Assembly (NCBI GenBank): GCA_024291935.2
Contig: CM044322.1
Coordinates: forward strand, 67,447,405-67,511,404
From: Okapia johnstoni
Lineage: Eukaryota; Chordata; Mammalia; Artiodactyla; Giraffidae
Direction: 5' to 3'
DNA: 64,000 nt
Below are positions 20,641-32,083 of this stretch, in pieces. How positions within the stretch are numbered: the first letter of the stretch is position 1; every line of letters starts with the position of its first letter. The notes below the pieces were generated by a model, which was not told the origin of the DNA, did not search any database, and worked only from the letters and a program-made list of their open reading frames with translations. A program made the position numbers and the translations under genes.

Positions 20641-22153
20641 TGTGGGTGGGGTTGGATGGGTGGCTTGTCAAGGCTTCCAGGTTGGGGGAGCTTGTGTTGG
20701 TGTTCTTGTGGGTGGAGCTGGATTTTTTCTCTCTAGAGTGCAATGGAGTGTCCAGTATTGAGTTTTGAGATGTCTATGGATTTGTTGTGCCTCTGGGCAG
20801 CCTGTATATTGATGCTCAGGGCTATGTTCCTGCGTTGCTGGAGAATTTGGGTGGTATGTCTTGCTCTGGAACTTATTGGCTCTTGGGTGGAGCTTGGTTT
20901 CAGTGTATATGTGGAGGCTTTTGGATGATCTCTTATTAATTAATGTTTCCTCTGGCTTTCAGTCTTATTCTTGCAGTAGCCTCAAGACTTCTCCATCCAT
21001 ACAGCATCGATAATAAAACTTTTAGGTTAATGGTGAAAAGATTCTCCACAGTGAGGGATACCCAGAGAGGTTCACTGAGTTACATGGAGAGGTGAAGGTG
21101 GGGGGGTTGAGATGACGAGGAGGAGAAGAGGGGGACTCAAATGTGGAGAGAGCAGTCTAGCCAGTAAGCACTTCCCTCTGTGCTCTCCACAGTCTGGAAC
21201 CCTCAGAGAGGTTCACGGAGATACACAGAGAGGGGGGAGGAAGGTAATAGAGGTGAGCATGAGTAGAAAGGGAGGAATCAAGAGGGGAGAGAGAGATCTG
21301 GGCAGTATTCTGTTCCCGAAGTGTTCTCTGGTGCCCAGAACACCCTCAGAGATTTACAGACTTGGGTTGAGAAGAGAAGGAGGAGGGTGGGAGATAGAGG
21401 TTCCCTGGGGGAGAAGACAGAGTGTCAATAGGGGGAGAGAGTAATCAAGCCAGTAATCCCACTCCTGAGTAAAAATGGGTACTAAAGATTGGGTTCTTAA
21501 ATGTACAAAATTTGACATCAAATATGTAAAACAAAGATTAAAAACCTAGAGTAGAGGTTAGACTCTTAAAAAAATACAATATAAGAAAAAGAAAAAAGAA
21601 AACAAAATCACAAAAAGTATAAGATATATGTATGCAGTTTGCTTTAAAAATAGGTTTTTTTTTTTTGCAAGGTAATAGTGGGTTATAAAAATGAAAATTA
21701 AAGGTGTAATAGACGACTTAAAGAAAAAAGAAAAAAAATTTAAAAATTAAAAAAAAAATGATAATAGTAAAAATATATCCAAGACTTTCTCTGGAGGTGT
21801 TGTGAGCAGTGTGGGGTCTGTTCAGTTTCAGACAGATCCTTGTTCCTGCTTATACTTTTCAAGATCTATAGGCCCCTTTCAATGTAGTTGGTGTTAACTA
21901 CAGGGATTTTAATCTGTTAGCCTGTCACTTCCAAAGAGCTTCCCTCTGTTTATTTGGCTTCTGTTTGCAGGTCTCTTGAATGTCTAATTTCTGCCCTGCC
22001 ACAGAGGGGCGGAGGTGGTCTCTCTAGGTTCGCTTGTTCAGTCGCGCTGTGGGGAGGGAGGAACACTGCAAACCAGTATCACTGGTGTGTGTGGAGAGCT
22101 CGCAGTGTCTCGGCCGCACTGGGTTTGCCCCTGCTCATGGCGTGTGTGCTTTC
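20641..22153 (-). promoter_or_regulatory. L1-BT 5'UTR, apparently full 5' end
   Basis: About 1.5 kb upstream of ORF1 on the minus strand. It contains purine-rich tandem units (21040-21468), an A/T-rich middle (21540-21775) and a GC- and CpG-richer 5' end (21990-22150). L1 5'UTRs carry an internal Pol II promoter. The 5' end abuts 'tgtgggaaattct' (22154-22166), which matches with one mismatch the sequence next to the L1 poly(A) in the inverted copy (61462-61474 reversed). I read this as a 13-bp target duplication and evidence of a complete 5' end. Confidence 0.85.
21040..21468. repeat. Three tandem units of about 142 bp in the L1 5'UTR
   Basis: Units start at about 21040, 21182 and 21323. They share the pattern 'ttctcca/ctctcca', then 'ccctcagagaggttcac', then a G/A-rich tract, then 'agccagtaa' or an equivalent. 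Unit lengths are about 142, 141 and 146. Units 1 and 2 are closest; unit 3 is more diverged. Confidence 0.85.
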
Positions 22154-23190
22154 TGTGGGAAATTCTTAAAGAGATGGGAATACCAGACCATCTGACCTGT
22201 CTCTTGAGAAAACTGTATGCAGGACAGGAAGCAACAGTTAGAACTGGACATGGAACAACAGACTGGTTCCAAATAGGAAAAGGAGTACGTCAAGGCTGTA
22301 CATTGTCACCCTGCTTATTTAACTTATATGCAGAGTACATCATGAGAAACACTGGGCTGGGAGAAACACAAGCTGGAATCAAGTTTGCTGGGGGAAATGT
22401 CAATAACCTCAGATGACACCACCCTTATGGCAGAAAGCAAAGAAGAATTAAAGAGCCTCTTGATGAAAGTGAAAGAGGAGAGTGAAAAAGTTGGCTTAAA
22501 ACTCAACATTCAGAAAACGAAGATTATGGCATCTGGTCCCATCACTTCATGAGAAATAGATGGGGAAACAGTTCAAACAGTGTCAGACTTTATTTTGGGG
22601 GGCTCCAAAATCACTGCTGATGGTGTTTGCAGCCATGAAATTAAAAGACGCTTACTCCTTGAAAGGAAGGTTATGATCAACCTAGATAGCATATTGGAAA
22701 GCAGAGACATTACTTTGCCAACAAAGGTCCATCTAGTCAAGGCTATGGTTTTTCCAGTAGTCATGTATGGATGTGAGAGTTGGATGGTGAAGAAAGCTGA
22801 GCAGAGAAGAATTGATGCTTTTTGAACTGTGGTGTTGGAGAAGACTCTTGAGAGTCCCTTGAACTGCAAGGAGATCTAACCAGTTCATCCTAAAGGAGAT
22901 CAATCCTGGGTGTTCATTGGAAAGACTTACCTTGAAGCTGAAACTCCAATACTTTGGCCACCTCATGCGAAGGGTTGACTCATTGGAAAAGACCCTGATG
23001 CTGGGAAGGATTGGGGGCAGGAGGAGAAGGGGACGACAGAGGATGAGATGGCTGAATGGCATCACTGACTTGATGGACATAGTTTTGAGTAGACTCCGGG
23101 AGTTGGTGATGGATAGGGAGGCTTGGCCTGCTGCGATTCATGGGGTCGCAAAGTGTTGGACACGACTGAGTGACTGAACTGAACTGAACT
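22154..23190 (+). mobile_element. BovB (second level), 3' piece
   Basis: Continuation of the BovB begun at 16547, from within the RT region ('aaattcttaaagagatgg') to the 3' tail of 'gaact' units at 23176-23190, followed by the duplication 'gaatggtcta'. Conserved DHLTCLL, GVRQGC and MYGCESW coding blocks are visible, but the YADD region is frameshifted near 22410 and stops follow. Confidence 0.92.
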
Positions 23191-23792
23191 GAATGGTCTA
23201 GTAGTTTTCCCTACTTTTTTCAATTTAAGTCTGAAATTTCCAATAAGGAGTTCATGATCTGAGCCACAGTCAGCTCCCAGTCTTGATTTTGTTGACTGTA
23301 TAAAACTCTGTGTTCGTCTGCAAGGAATATAATCAATCTGATTTCAGTGTTGATCATATGGTGATGTCCACGTGTAGAGTCATCTCTTGTGTTGTTGGAA
23401 GAGGGTGCTTGCTATGACCAGTGTTTTCTCTTGGCAAAACTCTGTTAGCCTTTGTTTGCCCTGCTTCATTCTGTGCTCCAAGGTCAAACTTGCCTGTTAC
23501 TCCAGGTATCTCTTGACTTCCTACTTTCCTATTCCAGTCGCCTATGACGAAAAGGACATCTTTTTTTTTTTTTGGTTGGGGGGGGTAGGTCTTCATAGAA
23601 CTGGTTAACTTCAGCTGCTTCAGCATTCAGTTTATGCTTGGGCATAAACTCGCGTTACTGTTATTTTGAACGGCTTGCCTTGGAAATGAACCAAGATCAT
23701 TCTGTCATTTTTGAGACTACATCCAAGTACTGCATTTCAGACTCTTTTGTTGACTATGAGGGCTACTCCATTCCTTCTAAGGGATTCTTCCC
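23191..23792 (-). mobile_element. Old BovB (outermost level), right part, endonuclease region
   Basis: Minus-strand BovB endonuclease region, decayed: IGDWNRKVG-like and SDHELL-like regions are recognisable but frameshifted, with a T13/G-run insertion near 23561-23586. It continues the element interrupted at 16546. The 5' end is lost at the SINE boundary. Confidence 0.9.
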
Positions 23793-23985
23793 CATGTGTC
23801 TGACTTTTTGTGGTACTGTAGACTGTAGCCTGCCAGGCTCTTCTGTCCATGGGATTCTCCAGGCAAGAAACCTGGAGTAGGCTGTGATTCCCTTCTCCAG
23901 GGGATCTTCCCAACCAAGAGATTGAACCCAGGTTTCTCCTACATTGCAGGCAAATTCTTTACCATCTGAGCTACCAGGGAAGCCC
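23793..23985 (-). mobile_element. Bov-tA SINE
   Basis: Minus-strand complete-looking SINE with 'ggactgt'-type core start, 'tccatgggattctccaggc', 'gatcttcccaacc' and the tRNA-like head at 'gagctaccagggaagccc'. Confidence 0.93.
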
Positions 23986-24423
23986 AAGAGAACTATCATA
24001 TGATTCAGCAGTTCTACTCCTGCCCATATATCTGGAAAAAACACCATTTTGAAAAGATGTATGTACCCCAATGTTTGTAGCAATGCTATTTAAAATCGCC
24101 AAAACATAGAAGCAATCTAAATGTCCATTGACAGCTGAATGGATAAGGAAGAGTGGTTCATATATACAATGGAATATTATAACATGCAGCCACAGAAAGA
24201 AGTGAAATATCTGTGGAGGGACCTAGCATCTGTCATAGAGTGAAGTAGGTCAGAAGGAGAAAAACAAATATTGCATATTAATGAACATATGTGGAATCTA
24301 AAAATATGGTACAGATGATCCTACTTACAAGGCAAGAATAGAAACATAGACATAGAAAATGGACATGTGGACACAGTGGTGGGAGTAAGAGAGGGTGGGA
24401 AGAATTGAGAGATTAGGATAGAT

Positions 24424-24459
<36 letters not shown>

Positions 24460-24499
24460 GTAGATGTATATATATATGTAGATGTACATATATATGTAG

Positions 24500-24572
<73 letters not shown>

Positions 24573-24812
24573 TATATAAAACCACGTGTAAATCAGACAG
24601 CTAGTGGCAACATGCTGTAAAGCCCAGGGAACTCAGTTTGGTGCTCTGTAATGACCTAGACAAGTAGGATGGTAGGGGTGGGAGGGAGGTCTGACAAGGA
24701 GGGGATGTATGTATACATATAGCTGATTCACTTCTTTGTACAGCAGAAACTAGTGCAGCATTGTAAATCAATTATACTCCAATAAAAATATAAAAACAAA
24801 ACAACAAAAATG
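23986..24812 (+). mobile_element. L1 3' end (older family) with internal microsatellite
   Basis: Sense L1: the decayed end of ORF2 ('caatggaatattataaca', 'gtgaagtaggtcagaagg') and a 3'UTR ending 'caattatactccaataaaaa'. The 3'UTR is split by a large CA/TA tract at 24424-24578. Confidence 0.88.
24424..24578. repeat. Compound CA/TA/TG microsatellite with a 22-bp minor repeat
   Basis: (CA)n, then (TA)n, then three 'atgtagatgta'-type units, then (TG)n, then (TA)n. The chance frames of alternating Thr/His and Ile/Tyr codons across it are artefacts of the repeat. Confidence 0.95.
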
Positions 24813-24906
24813 TAGCATGATTGCCTCTCAAAGATAACACATTCAGAAATAATACTTACAAATGAATCCACACATTATATTTTAAATATATTACTTAGGT
24901 AAACAT

Positions 24907-25126
24907 GGGTGCATGCATAGTCACCCAGTCAAGTCTGACTCTTTTCTACCCATGGACTGTAGCCTACCAGACTCCTCTGTCCATGGGATTTTTCAGGCAA
25001 GACTACTGAAGTGGGTTGCCATTTCCTCCTCCAGGGGATCTTCCCAACCCGGGGATTGAACCCACATCTCTTGTGTCTCCTGCATTGACACTTGGATTCT
25101 TTACCACTGAGTTATCTGTGAAGCCC
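24907..25126 (-). mobile_element. Bov-tA SINE
   Basis: Minus-strand SINE with 'gtccatgggatttttcaggc', 'gtgggttgccatttcctcc' and 'gatcttcccaacccgggg', and its tRNA-like head at 'gagttatctgtgaagccc'. Confidence 0.93.
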
Positions 25127-26080
25127 TTGGTAAACATACCTGCATGGCAAAAATGCAGAGAAGAGTTGACTGGCTAATAAAATATTCAAGAAAGTAGGTA
25201 ATGTTTTTTGGGAGAATGCAATCACTTAAGAGTGCAAATAAGTTTCAAAGATACTGGTATTTTTCCATCTGCAAATGGGAGGGATGGGTAAAAGAGTGTT
25301 CACTTGTATTATTTGTATTATAAATATATATATATATATATATGTGCACATATATATAAATCTGTATACTTTTTGATGTATAGTTTATATTATTTTCAAG
25401 TGCATAACATAGTAATCCAGTATTTCTATAAGTTATAATCCATTTAAAATTATTATAAAATATTGTCTATATTCCCTGTATATTGCATTCCTTGTATCAT
25501 AGTTACTTGATACATGGTATTTATGTCTTCTTTCCCTATCCCCATCTTGCTCCTCCCTCATATATATGTACATATTTTTAATGCCCATATTACATATATG
25601 TGTGTATGCTTGTATATTTAAATATTAAATTGTATAATTAGTGCATTTATTAAGAAAGCAATTTTCAGCAGGTTGACAACATTTGTTCTTTATATTCTGA
25701 GGAAATATAATTTAATGGATCTTAGTTAATTAGCTGTATGAATTTTCAGGGGCCAGTATTGCTGAACTAGTGGGCAGAGAGCATGTTTGTGTCAATGGGA
25801 TGTACCACAGTCCCCAGTTGCTCAAAAACTTCATTCAAATACAGGAAATGTCCCACAGAACATTTAGAAATTTTTACAATTATGAAATCACAAATTTTAA
25901 TAAAAGACTCAATCATACAATGAATATAATCAAAAACTTGTTAAAATAGCATTATAATTTAAAAGGAGATAAATAAGAAATTGGCAATAGATTAATAAAA
26001 GAATTAATAAATGTACTGGCTATGAGTGTAACCATTCTGTTCATAAATGATTTACATTGTGAAAATGACTTGGAAGAATG
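25127..26080. other. AT-rich, probable old L1 3'UTR remnant plus TA tract
   Basis: 25323-25345 is (TA)n. 25490-25560 ('ccctatccccatcttgctc', 'ctccctc') resembles an old L1 3'UTR on the minus strand. The rest is not recognised. Confidence 0.4.
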
Positions 26081-26086
26081 TACTCT

Positions 26087-26207
26087 GTATAGACTGGAGA
26101 AAGGAATGGCTTCCCACTCCAGTATTCTTGTGTGGAGAACTATGTGGACAGAGGAGCCTGGCAGGCTACAGTCCATGGGTTCACAGAGTCGGACATGATT
26201 TCGCAAC

Positions 26208-26210
<3 letters not shown>
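26087..26210 (+). mobile_element. Bov-A SINE fragment
   Basis: Sense core from 'ggagaaaggaatggcttccc' to 'gtcggacatgatttcgcaac', lacking the tRNA-like head. Confidence 0.92.

Positions 26211-26256
<46 letters not shown>
26211..26256. repeat. (CA)n microsatellite at the SINE tail
   Basis: About 22 uninterrupted CA units directly following the SINE 3' end, a common arrangement in bovids where Bov-A tails seed microsatellites. Confidence 0.95.
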
Positions 26257-26257
<1 letters not shown>

Positions 26258-26734
26258 TTGTATAGACAGAGGGAAGAACAAGAGAAATTACCCTGTCTTC
26301 TATACTGTTAACCTGGTTGCATTACCAGGAGCAGAGAGTTTTTATAAAATAGTACTTTTGGTTTTTGAAATACACAGTCTTGGGTAACTCTCCCCTCTTT
26401 TTCATCTTGATTTCTCTTAAATTTTTGAGAATAAGGATGCACCTTAAATTTATCACTCTCTTTTAAAAGATACAAATGTTGAAAATTTATATTTACCAAT
26501 TAAATATAATTGTCATATACAAATTAAAAATGAAAATCACATGTCAGACTATGAAATCAAGATCACAAGATCAGCTATCTTTCTGTTTGCTGGGGAGAAC
26601 AATCAGGAAAGGTAAAATGTTTTCATTTGTAGTTGAGAAATTGTATAACAGATGCTGAGATATACTGAGTATATCAATATGTAAATTTCTGACATACATA
26701 GTAAGCAAAATGTTTCTGAAATACTATTATATTA
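26257..26734. other. Unannotated AT-rich sequence
   Basis: No gene or repeat recognised. The open frames at 26308-26499 and 26476-26658 have no family resemblance. Confidence 0.45.
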
Positions 26735-27210
26735 TTTGCATAATTATAATTATTATATATTGTAAAAAAAATATATAATATATATAATTTTATTTATATA
26801 ATATATATTATATAATATTAAATATATGTATAACTGTTATATATTTATATATAATTATTATATATAATATATATAATATGTATACTATATTATATATAAC
26901 ATATTATATATAATTGTATATATAATTACCATATATTTTATTATATTATAATATGTGTTATATGTTATATATATTATACACTTATATATTATAATTTATA
27001 TTATATTATATTTATTCTATATTATAAATATATATATAAATAATATGCAATATATGTTATATAATTATAATATTATATAATATATAAGTATATATTATAC
27101 ATTCCATAATTATAATATTATATAGCATAGTATATATTAATAATTAATAATATACTATATATTGATATAATTAATGCATATAATAATTAATTATAATATA
27201 ATTAATGAAG
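26735..27210. repeat. AT-only island, imperfect TATA/ATTATA repeats
   Basis: About 470 bp almost free of G and C, made of 'tatata', 'aattata' and 'atatatta' strings that are self-complementary at many scales. No tandem unit longer than a few bases is obvious. Likely a fragile, unstable, cruciform-prone tract. Confidence 0.93.
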
Positions 27211-27957
27211 CACATGGAACAATTTGAAGTGAAAATATTGGAGTGAGTGTTTCAAGTCACCTGATTTGAGCTATTTATTATAACTGGACTCTAAGTTTAC
27301 TTTGTAGCTTCATGGCACTAGAGTGTAGACACCTTGAATTCAGAACTCATATAACATTTGTTTCGTTACCACCTGAATAGAACTGAAATTATCTGAATTA
27401 ACAAGTCCAATTAAAATCAAAAATAAATCATGGTATATTTTATTTTATAACAAAAGAATTAAAACATAATACTTGTTCAACAACTACTGTATATGTTTGT
27501 GTCAAACATTCAATAATGAACAAAACCAGATTGCTTGTTTTCCAGGAACTTATAGCTTGGTGAGTGAGTCAAGAAAATAAGCAATTTCAATACATTGTAA
27601 ATTGTTTTAAGACAAGGCAAGTTCATATGTTACATAAAAACATAAAACAGAACTTTACCAAGAAGGGGCAACTTAGGAAAAAAATATTCTTGGAACATTT
27701 TATGTGATCAATAAGTAAAAATTAACCAAGTTATAAACAACATTCTGATTAGACAGACTAATATCTTAATCTGCAGAAGCATTCCTTTACAGAAGTTTAT
27801 TTTATTTTATTTACAGAAATATTGTTTTGCATAAATTGTCTGCTCCTGGTATTACAGCCAGGTAAAAGTATAAAAGGATTCAGTAATTTCTCTTGATCTT
27901 TCTTCTGTCTATAATACAAATTTCATTCTTCCAATTCCAGGTTTTATAATATAAGTC
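27211..27957. other. Unannotated
   Basis: No gene or repeat recognised. Confidence 0.45.
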
Positions 27958-28390
27958 ATAGTAGTCATGTATGGATGTGAGAGTTGGATTATAAAGAAAC
28001 CTGAGTGCTGAAGAATTGATGCTTTTGAACTGTGGTGTTGGAGAAGACTCTTGAGAGTCCCTTGGACTGCAAGGAGATCCACCCAGTCCATCCTAAAAGA
28101 GATCAGTCCTGGGTGTTCATTGGAAGGACTGATGTTGAAGGTGAAACTCCAATACTTTGGCCACCTCATGCAAAAAGGTGACTCATTGGAAAAGACCCTG
28201 ATGCTGGGAAAGATTGAGGGCAGGAGGAGAAGGGGATGACAGAGAATGAAATGGTTGGATGGCATCACTGACTCAATGGACATGGGTTTGGGTAGACTCC
28301 GGGAGTTGGTTATGGACAGGGAGGCCTGGCGTGCTGCAGCCCACAGGGTTGCAAAGAGTCGAACACGACTGAGTGACTGAACTGAACTGG
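27958..28390 (+). mobile_element. BovB LINE 3' end
   Basis: Sense BovB 3' 430 bp from 'gtagtcatgtatggatgtg' to the tail 'ctgaactgaactgg'. The frame is broken early ('aacctgagtgctgaag' has a TGA). A fairly young sequence but severely 5' truncated. Confidence 0.94.
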
Positions 28391-28464
28391 TACATAGAAT
28401 TGTTGCATGCATAGCCAGTACTTATGGATTATTTTATCAATTTTTTGCCACTTTTTATTTATCT

Positions 28465-28604
28465 CTTTTGGTGATGGTGGTTTAGTTGCTATGTCTTGTC
28501 CGACTCTTTATGACTCCATAGACTATAGCCGGCCAGGCTCCCCTATTCGTGGGATTTTTCTAGGCAAGAATATTGTAGTGGGTTGCCATTCTCTTCTCCA
28601 GTTA
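28465..28604 (-). mobile_element. Bov-A SINE fragment
   Basis: Minus strand 'tggtttagttgctatgtctt' to 'gccattctcttctccag'; the tRNA-like head is missing. Confidence 0.88.
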
Positions 28605-28649
28605 TCTCCTTTTAAACTAACTCAAATCACAATACTATTTGTTTCTTTT

Positions 28650-28763
28650 CTTTTTTTTTGCCATGTGGCATGTGAGATCTTAGTCCCCAGACCAGGGAGA
28701 GAACCCATACACCATTCATTGGAAGCCTGAAGTCTTAACCAGTGGACCAGCAGGAAAGTCCCA
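28650..28763 (-). mobile_element. CHR-type SINE, partial
   Basis: T-run, then 'gccatgtggcatgtgagatc', 'ccagaccagggagagaacc' and the head 'accagtggaccagcaggaaa' in reverse complement. Confidence 0.82.
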
Positions 28764-29432
28764 CAGAAGCTTATTTTATGAGTGTTTCTGCACACAAAAA
28801 ATGACAACGTATTTTCCCACTTCATAAATCCTGTAAAGTTAAATCATTTTGATTAACTAGAACCTCCTTTCTCTATTGAATTCATAATAGTAATAAGACC
28901 TAGGACCATAGTGAAGTTAGCTCTCATTCAAGAAATAGATACACGTTCAGTTTATAAAGCACTGAAAATGTTTAAGTAAAATTATCTTGATAGTTTATTA
29001 AATCACCTAAACTGAATACATGTTTATACTCCTGCCTCACATTAATTATATGCATTTCTTAATCAACCCTGCTCAATCCTATTTTCCTCTAATATTGATA
29101 CAGATAAATATGTCTTTGTTTGAACATGAGACGAGGCTATTGGATGGAGCTTATGGTTATATTTAATAGAAAATGGCTTTTCTGAAAGAAAAGATCAGTC
29201 TCAGTAATGCGTGAAGTTCATTCTGTGAAAGCTGTGGACAAACTAGGGCACTGGAAGGAAGTGCTGTTGTGTCTTCCACCACACGCTCACTCTGAGGGAG
29301 AGTTGTCCTAAGTAGAAACAGAAGGAATTGTAGTCCCTTCTTGCTATTTAAATCTCTCCTTTCTCCTTTTCCCTCCTTCTCTTTTTCCTTCTCTCTTCCC
29401 TTCTTTTACTGCCCCCTGTCCATGTGTGGCGT
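28764..29432. other. Unannotated
   Basis: No gene seen. A pyrimidine-rich stretch (CCTT-type) lies at about 29345-29410. Confidence 0.45.
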
Positions 29433-29660
29433 AGTAGTTTTTATTGCTGAATAACGAACATCCACACATTTGGTGATTTACAGCAACTCCCAGGTGCTGT
29501 TTCAGGGCTGTGCAGATCAGAAGTTGAGACAGTCCATTGCTGGATTCTCTGCTTGGTGTCTCCGAAGTCCAAAATCAAAGTGTCAGCCCAGCACCATTTT
29601 GCTTTGGAACTTGAAGTCTTCTTCCAAGCTCCTGTGGTCGTGGCAGAAGTCAACTTCTTG
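29433..29660. repeat. Possible old mammalian LTR/MER-type repeat
   Basis: 'ttttattgctgaataacgaa', 'ggtgatttacagcaac' and 'gtccaaaatcaaagtgtcag' resemble a diverged pan-mammalian repeat. I cannot name the family, and overlapping frames on both strands here are non-coding. Confidence 0.4.
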
Positions 29661-30439
29661 CAGATTTTTTTAAAAACATTAATCTATCAAGTTACAATCT
29701 ATCGAGTTATGTTTGCAAGCATAAACATTTTTGAAACAAACTTCTGCATTCCACTGCTTCCCATTAGTCTTATTTCCTTGATGAAACTCAACATTCTTTC
29801 ACCTGTTTATACATGCCAAATATAAATGGTTAGTTAATGATTTGTAAAAGTCAGATACAGTGTTGGATGTTTGAAGGTTGATGGGAATGGGAGGGGAGGG
29901 GATAAGTCTGAAAGCTAAAGAAGCCACAGCATCTGCTAATAGGAATGCAAAGACACTATGAGGTAGAAACACATAGATGAAGTTAAGAGTGCTGATACAA
30001 AATTGGGGTTCAATACCTTTTGATAAATTTGTAAGCAAATGAATACACTGTTAACAATCACAGAGGAATAAAGGAAAGAAGAGATCTTGTCTAAGGTGAA
30101 GATAAGGGATACAAACCATAATTTATGACAGTCAGATGAGATGCCCTTTTGTCTTCAAATGGCAAGGGAAGAGTTGAAAGGTGGAAAAGAGGAGCATCCC
30201 ATGAAGAGGATGAATCCAGGCAAATGTCATAGCAGTTAAGCCACAGCTAGGCTGACTTAGAATATACACTGACATAGACCAAGCCACCATCAATGAAAGG
30301 AGAAGAACAGTGGCCTGAGTCATTGGCAAAACATAGAGTCAACATAATACTGATTTTCTGTTCTTATGAAATCTTATGTTGCAACAGAATCAGGCATCCT
30401 CAACAGACAGCACAGAAAGAATAAAGCTGTCCCTTCTCG
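29661..30439. other. Unannotated
   Basis: No gene or repeat recognised. Confidence 0.45.
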
Positions 30440-30575
30440 GGACTTCCTTGGTGGTCCAGTAACTAAACTCCATGCTCCAATGCAGGGGGCCTGGGGTTCC
30501 ATCCTTGGTCAGGGAACTAGATCCCACATGCTGCAACTAAAATCCACCACAGCCAAGTAACTAAATTAATTTTAC
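30440..30575 (+). mobile_element. CHR-type SINE
   Basis: Sense copy: 'gggacttccttggtggtcca' head, 'gggttccatccttggtcagg' body, and 'aactaaaatccaccacagcc', ending in a short CA tract. Confidence 0.87.
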
Positions 30576-30635
30576 AACACACACACATCTAAAGCTACCA
30601 TGAATCAAATGTATTTTTTTCTAGATTTTTTTTTT

Positions 30636-32083
30636 AATTTGGAGGATAACTGCTTTACAACATTGTGTTGGTTTCTGTCATCCATCAACATGAATCAGCC
30701 ACAAGTATACATATGTCCTCTCCCTCCTGAAGCCCCCTCCCATCTCCCTCCCCACCCCACCCCTCTAGGTTGTCACTGAGCACTGGGTGGAGCTCCCTTT
30801 GTTACATGACAAATTCCCACTTGCTATCTATTTTGCATATGGTAATATATATATTTCCATGCTATTCTGCCAATTAGTCCCACCCTCTCTTTCCCCATCT
30901 GTGTCCACAAGTCTGTTCTCTATGTGTGTATCTCCATTGCTGCTCTGCAAATAGTTTCATCAGTACTATCTTTTTAGATTCCATGTTGTTGCTCAGTCAC
31001 CCAGTCGTATCTGACTCTTTGCGACCCCATGGACTGCAGCACTCCAGGTCTCTCTGTCCCTCACCTGAAACTCCTGAAGTTTGCCCAAGTTCATGTCCAT
31101 TGCATTGGTGATACAACCCAGCTATCTCATCCTCTGACATCCTCTTCTCTGTCTGCCTTCAATCTTTCCCAGCATCAGGGACTTTTCCAGTGAGTTGTCT
31201 GTTTGAATCAGATGACCGAAATACTGGAGCTTCAGCTTCAGCATCAGTCCTTTCAAATGAGTATTCAGGGTTGATTTCCCTTAAGATTGATTGGTTTGAT
31301 CTCTTTGCTGTTCAGGGGACTTTAAGGAGTTCAAAGGCATTAATTCTTTGGCTTTCTGCCTTCTTTATGGTCCAGTTCTCACAACTATATGGGACTACTG
31401 GGAAGACCATAGCCTTGACTGTATGGATCTTTGTTACAGAGTAATGTTTCTGCTTTTTAACACACTGTCTAGGTTTGTCATAGCTTTCCTGCCAAGAAGC
31501 AATCATTTTCTGATTTCATGGCTGTGTTTACCATCCACAGTGATTTTAGAGTCCAAGAAGAGGAAATCTGTCACTTACTTCTACCTTTTTCCCTTCTATT
31601 TGCCATGAAGTAATGGGGCTGGATGCCATGATCTTAGTTTTTTTAATATTTAGTTTTAAGCCATTTCTTCCACTCTTCTCCTTCACCCTCATCAAGAGGC
31701 TCTTTAGTTTCTCTTCACTTTGTGCCCTTAGGGAGGTATCATCTGCATATCTGAGGTTGTTGGGTATTTCTCCTGCCTATCTTGATTCCAGCTTGTAACT
31801 CCTCCAGCCTGGCATTTCTCAGGATGTGCTCAGTGTATAGATTAAAAAAACAGGGTGACAGTGGACAGACCTATTGAACACCTTTCTCAATCTTGAACCA
31901 ATCAGTTGTTCCATACAGGGTTCTAACTGTTGCTTCCAGATTCCATATGCATGTGTTAATATACAATATTTGTCTTTCTCTTTCTGACTTACTTCACTCT
32001 GTATAATAGGCTCTAGATTCATCTACCTCATTAGAACTGACTCAAATGCATTCTCTTATAGCTGAATAATATTCCATTGTGTG
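30636..32083 (-). mobile_element. L1-BT 3' end, interrupted by a BovB
   Basis: Minus strand: 3' end and 3'UTR at 30626-30984 ('cactgggtggagctccc', 'caaattcccacttgctatc') and the ORF2 end/3'UTR boundary at 31938-32083 ('gacttacttcactctgtata', 'gaataatattccattgtg'). 5' truncated. Mirror copy: 58150-58292 and 59207-59573. Confidence 0.92.
30985..31937 (-). mobile_element. BovB 3' fragment nested in the L1
   Basis: Flanked by an exact 9-bp duplication 'agattccat' (30976-30984 and 31938-31946). The fragment starts in the RT region after 'gttctaactgttgc' and ends in the tail 'gttgctcagtcacccag' (reverse). It has several frameshifts. Mirror copy at 58293-59207. Confidence 0.94.

Noticed and set aside
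24321..24585. Frames with long Ile-Tyr and Thr-His runs
   Set aside because: Translation of the CA/TA microsatellite, not a protein.
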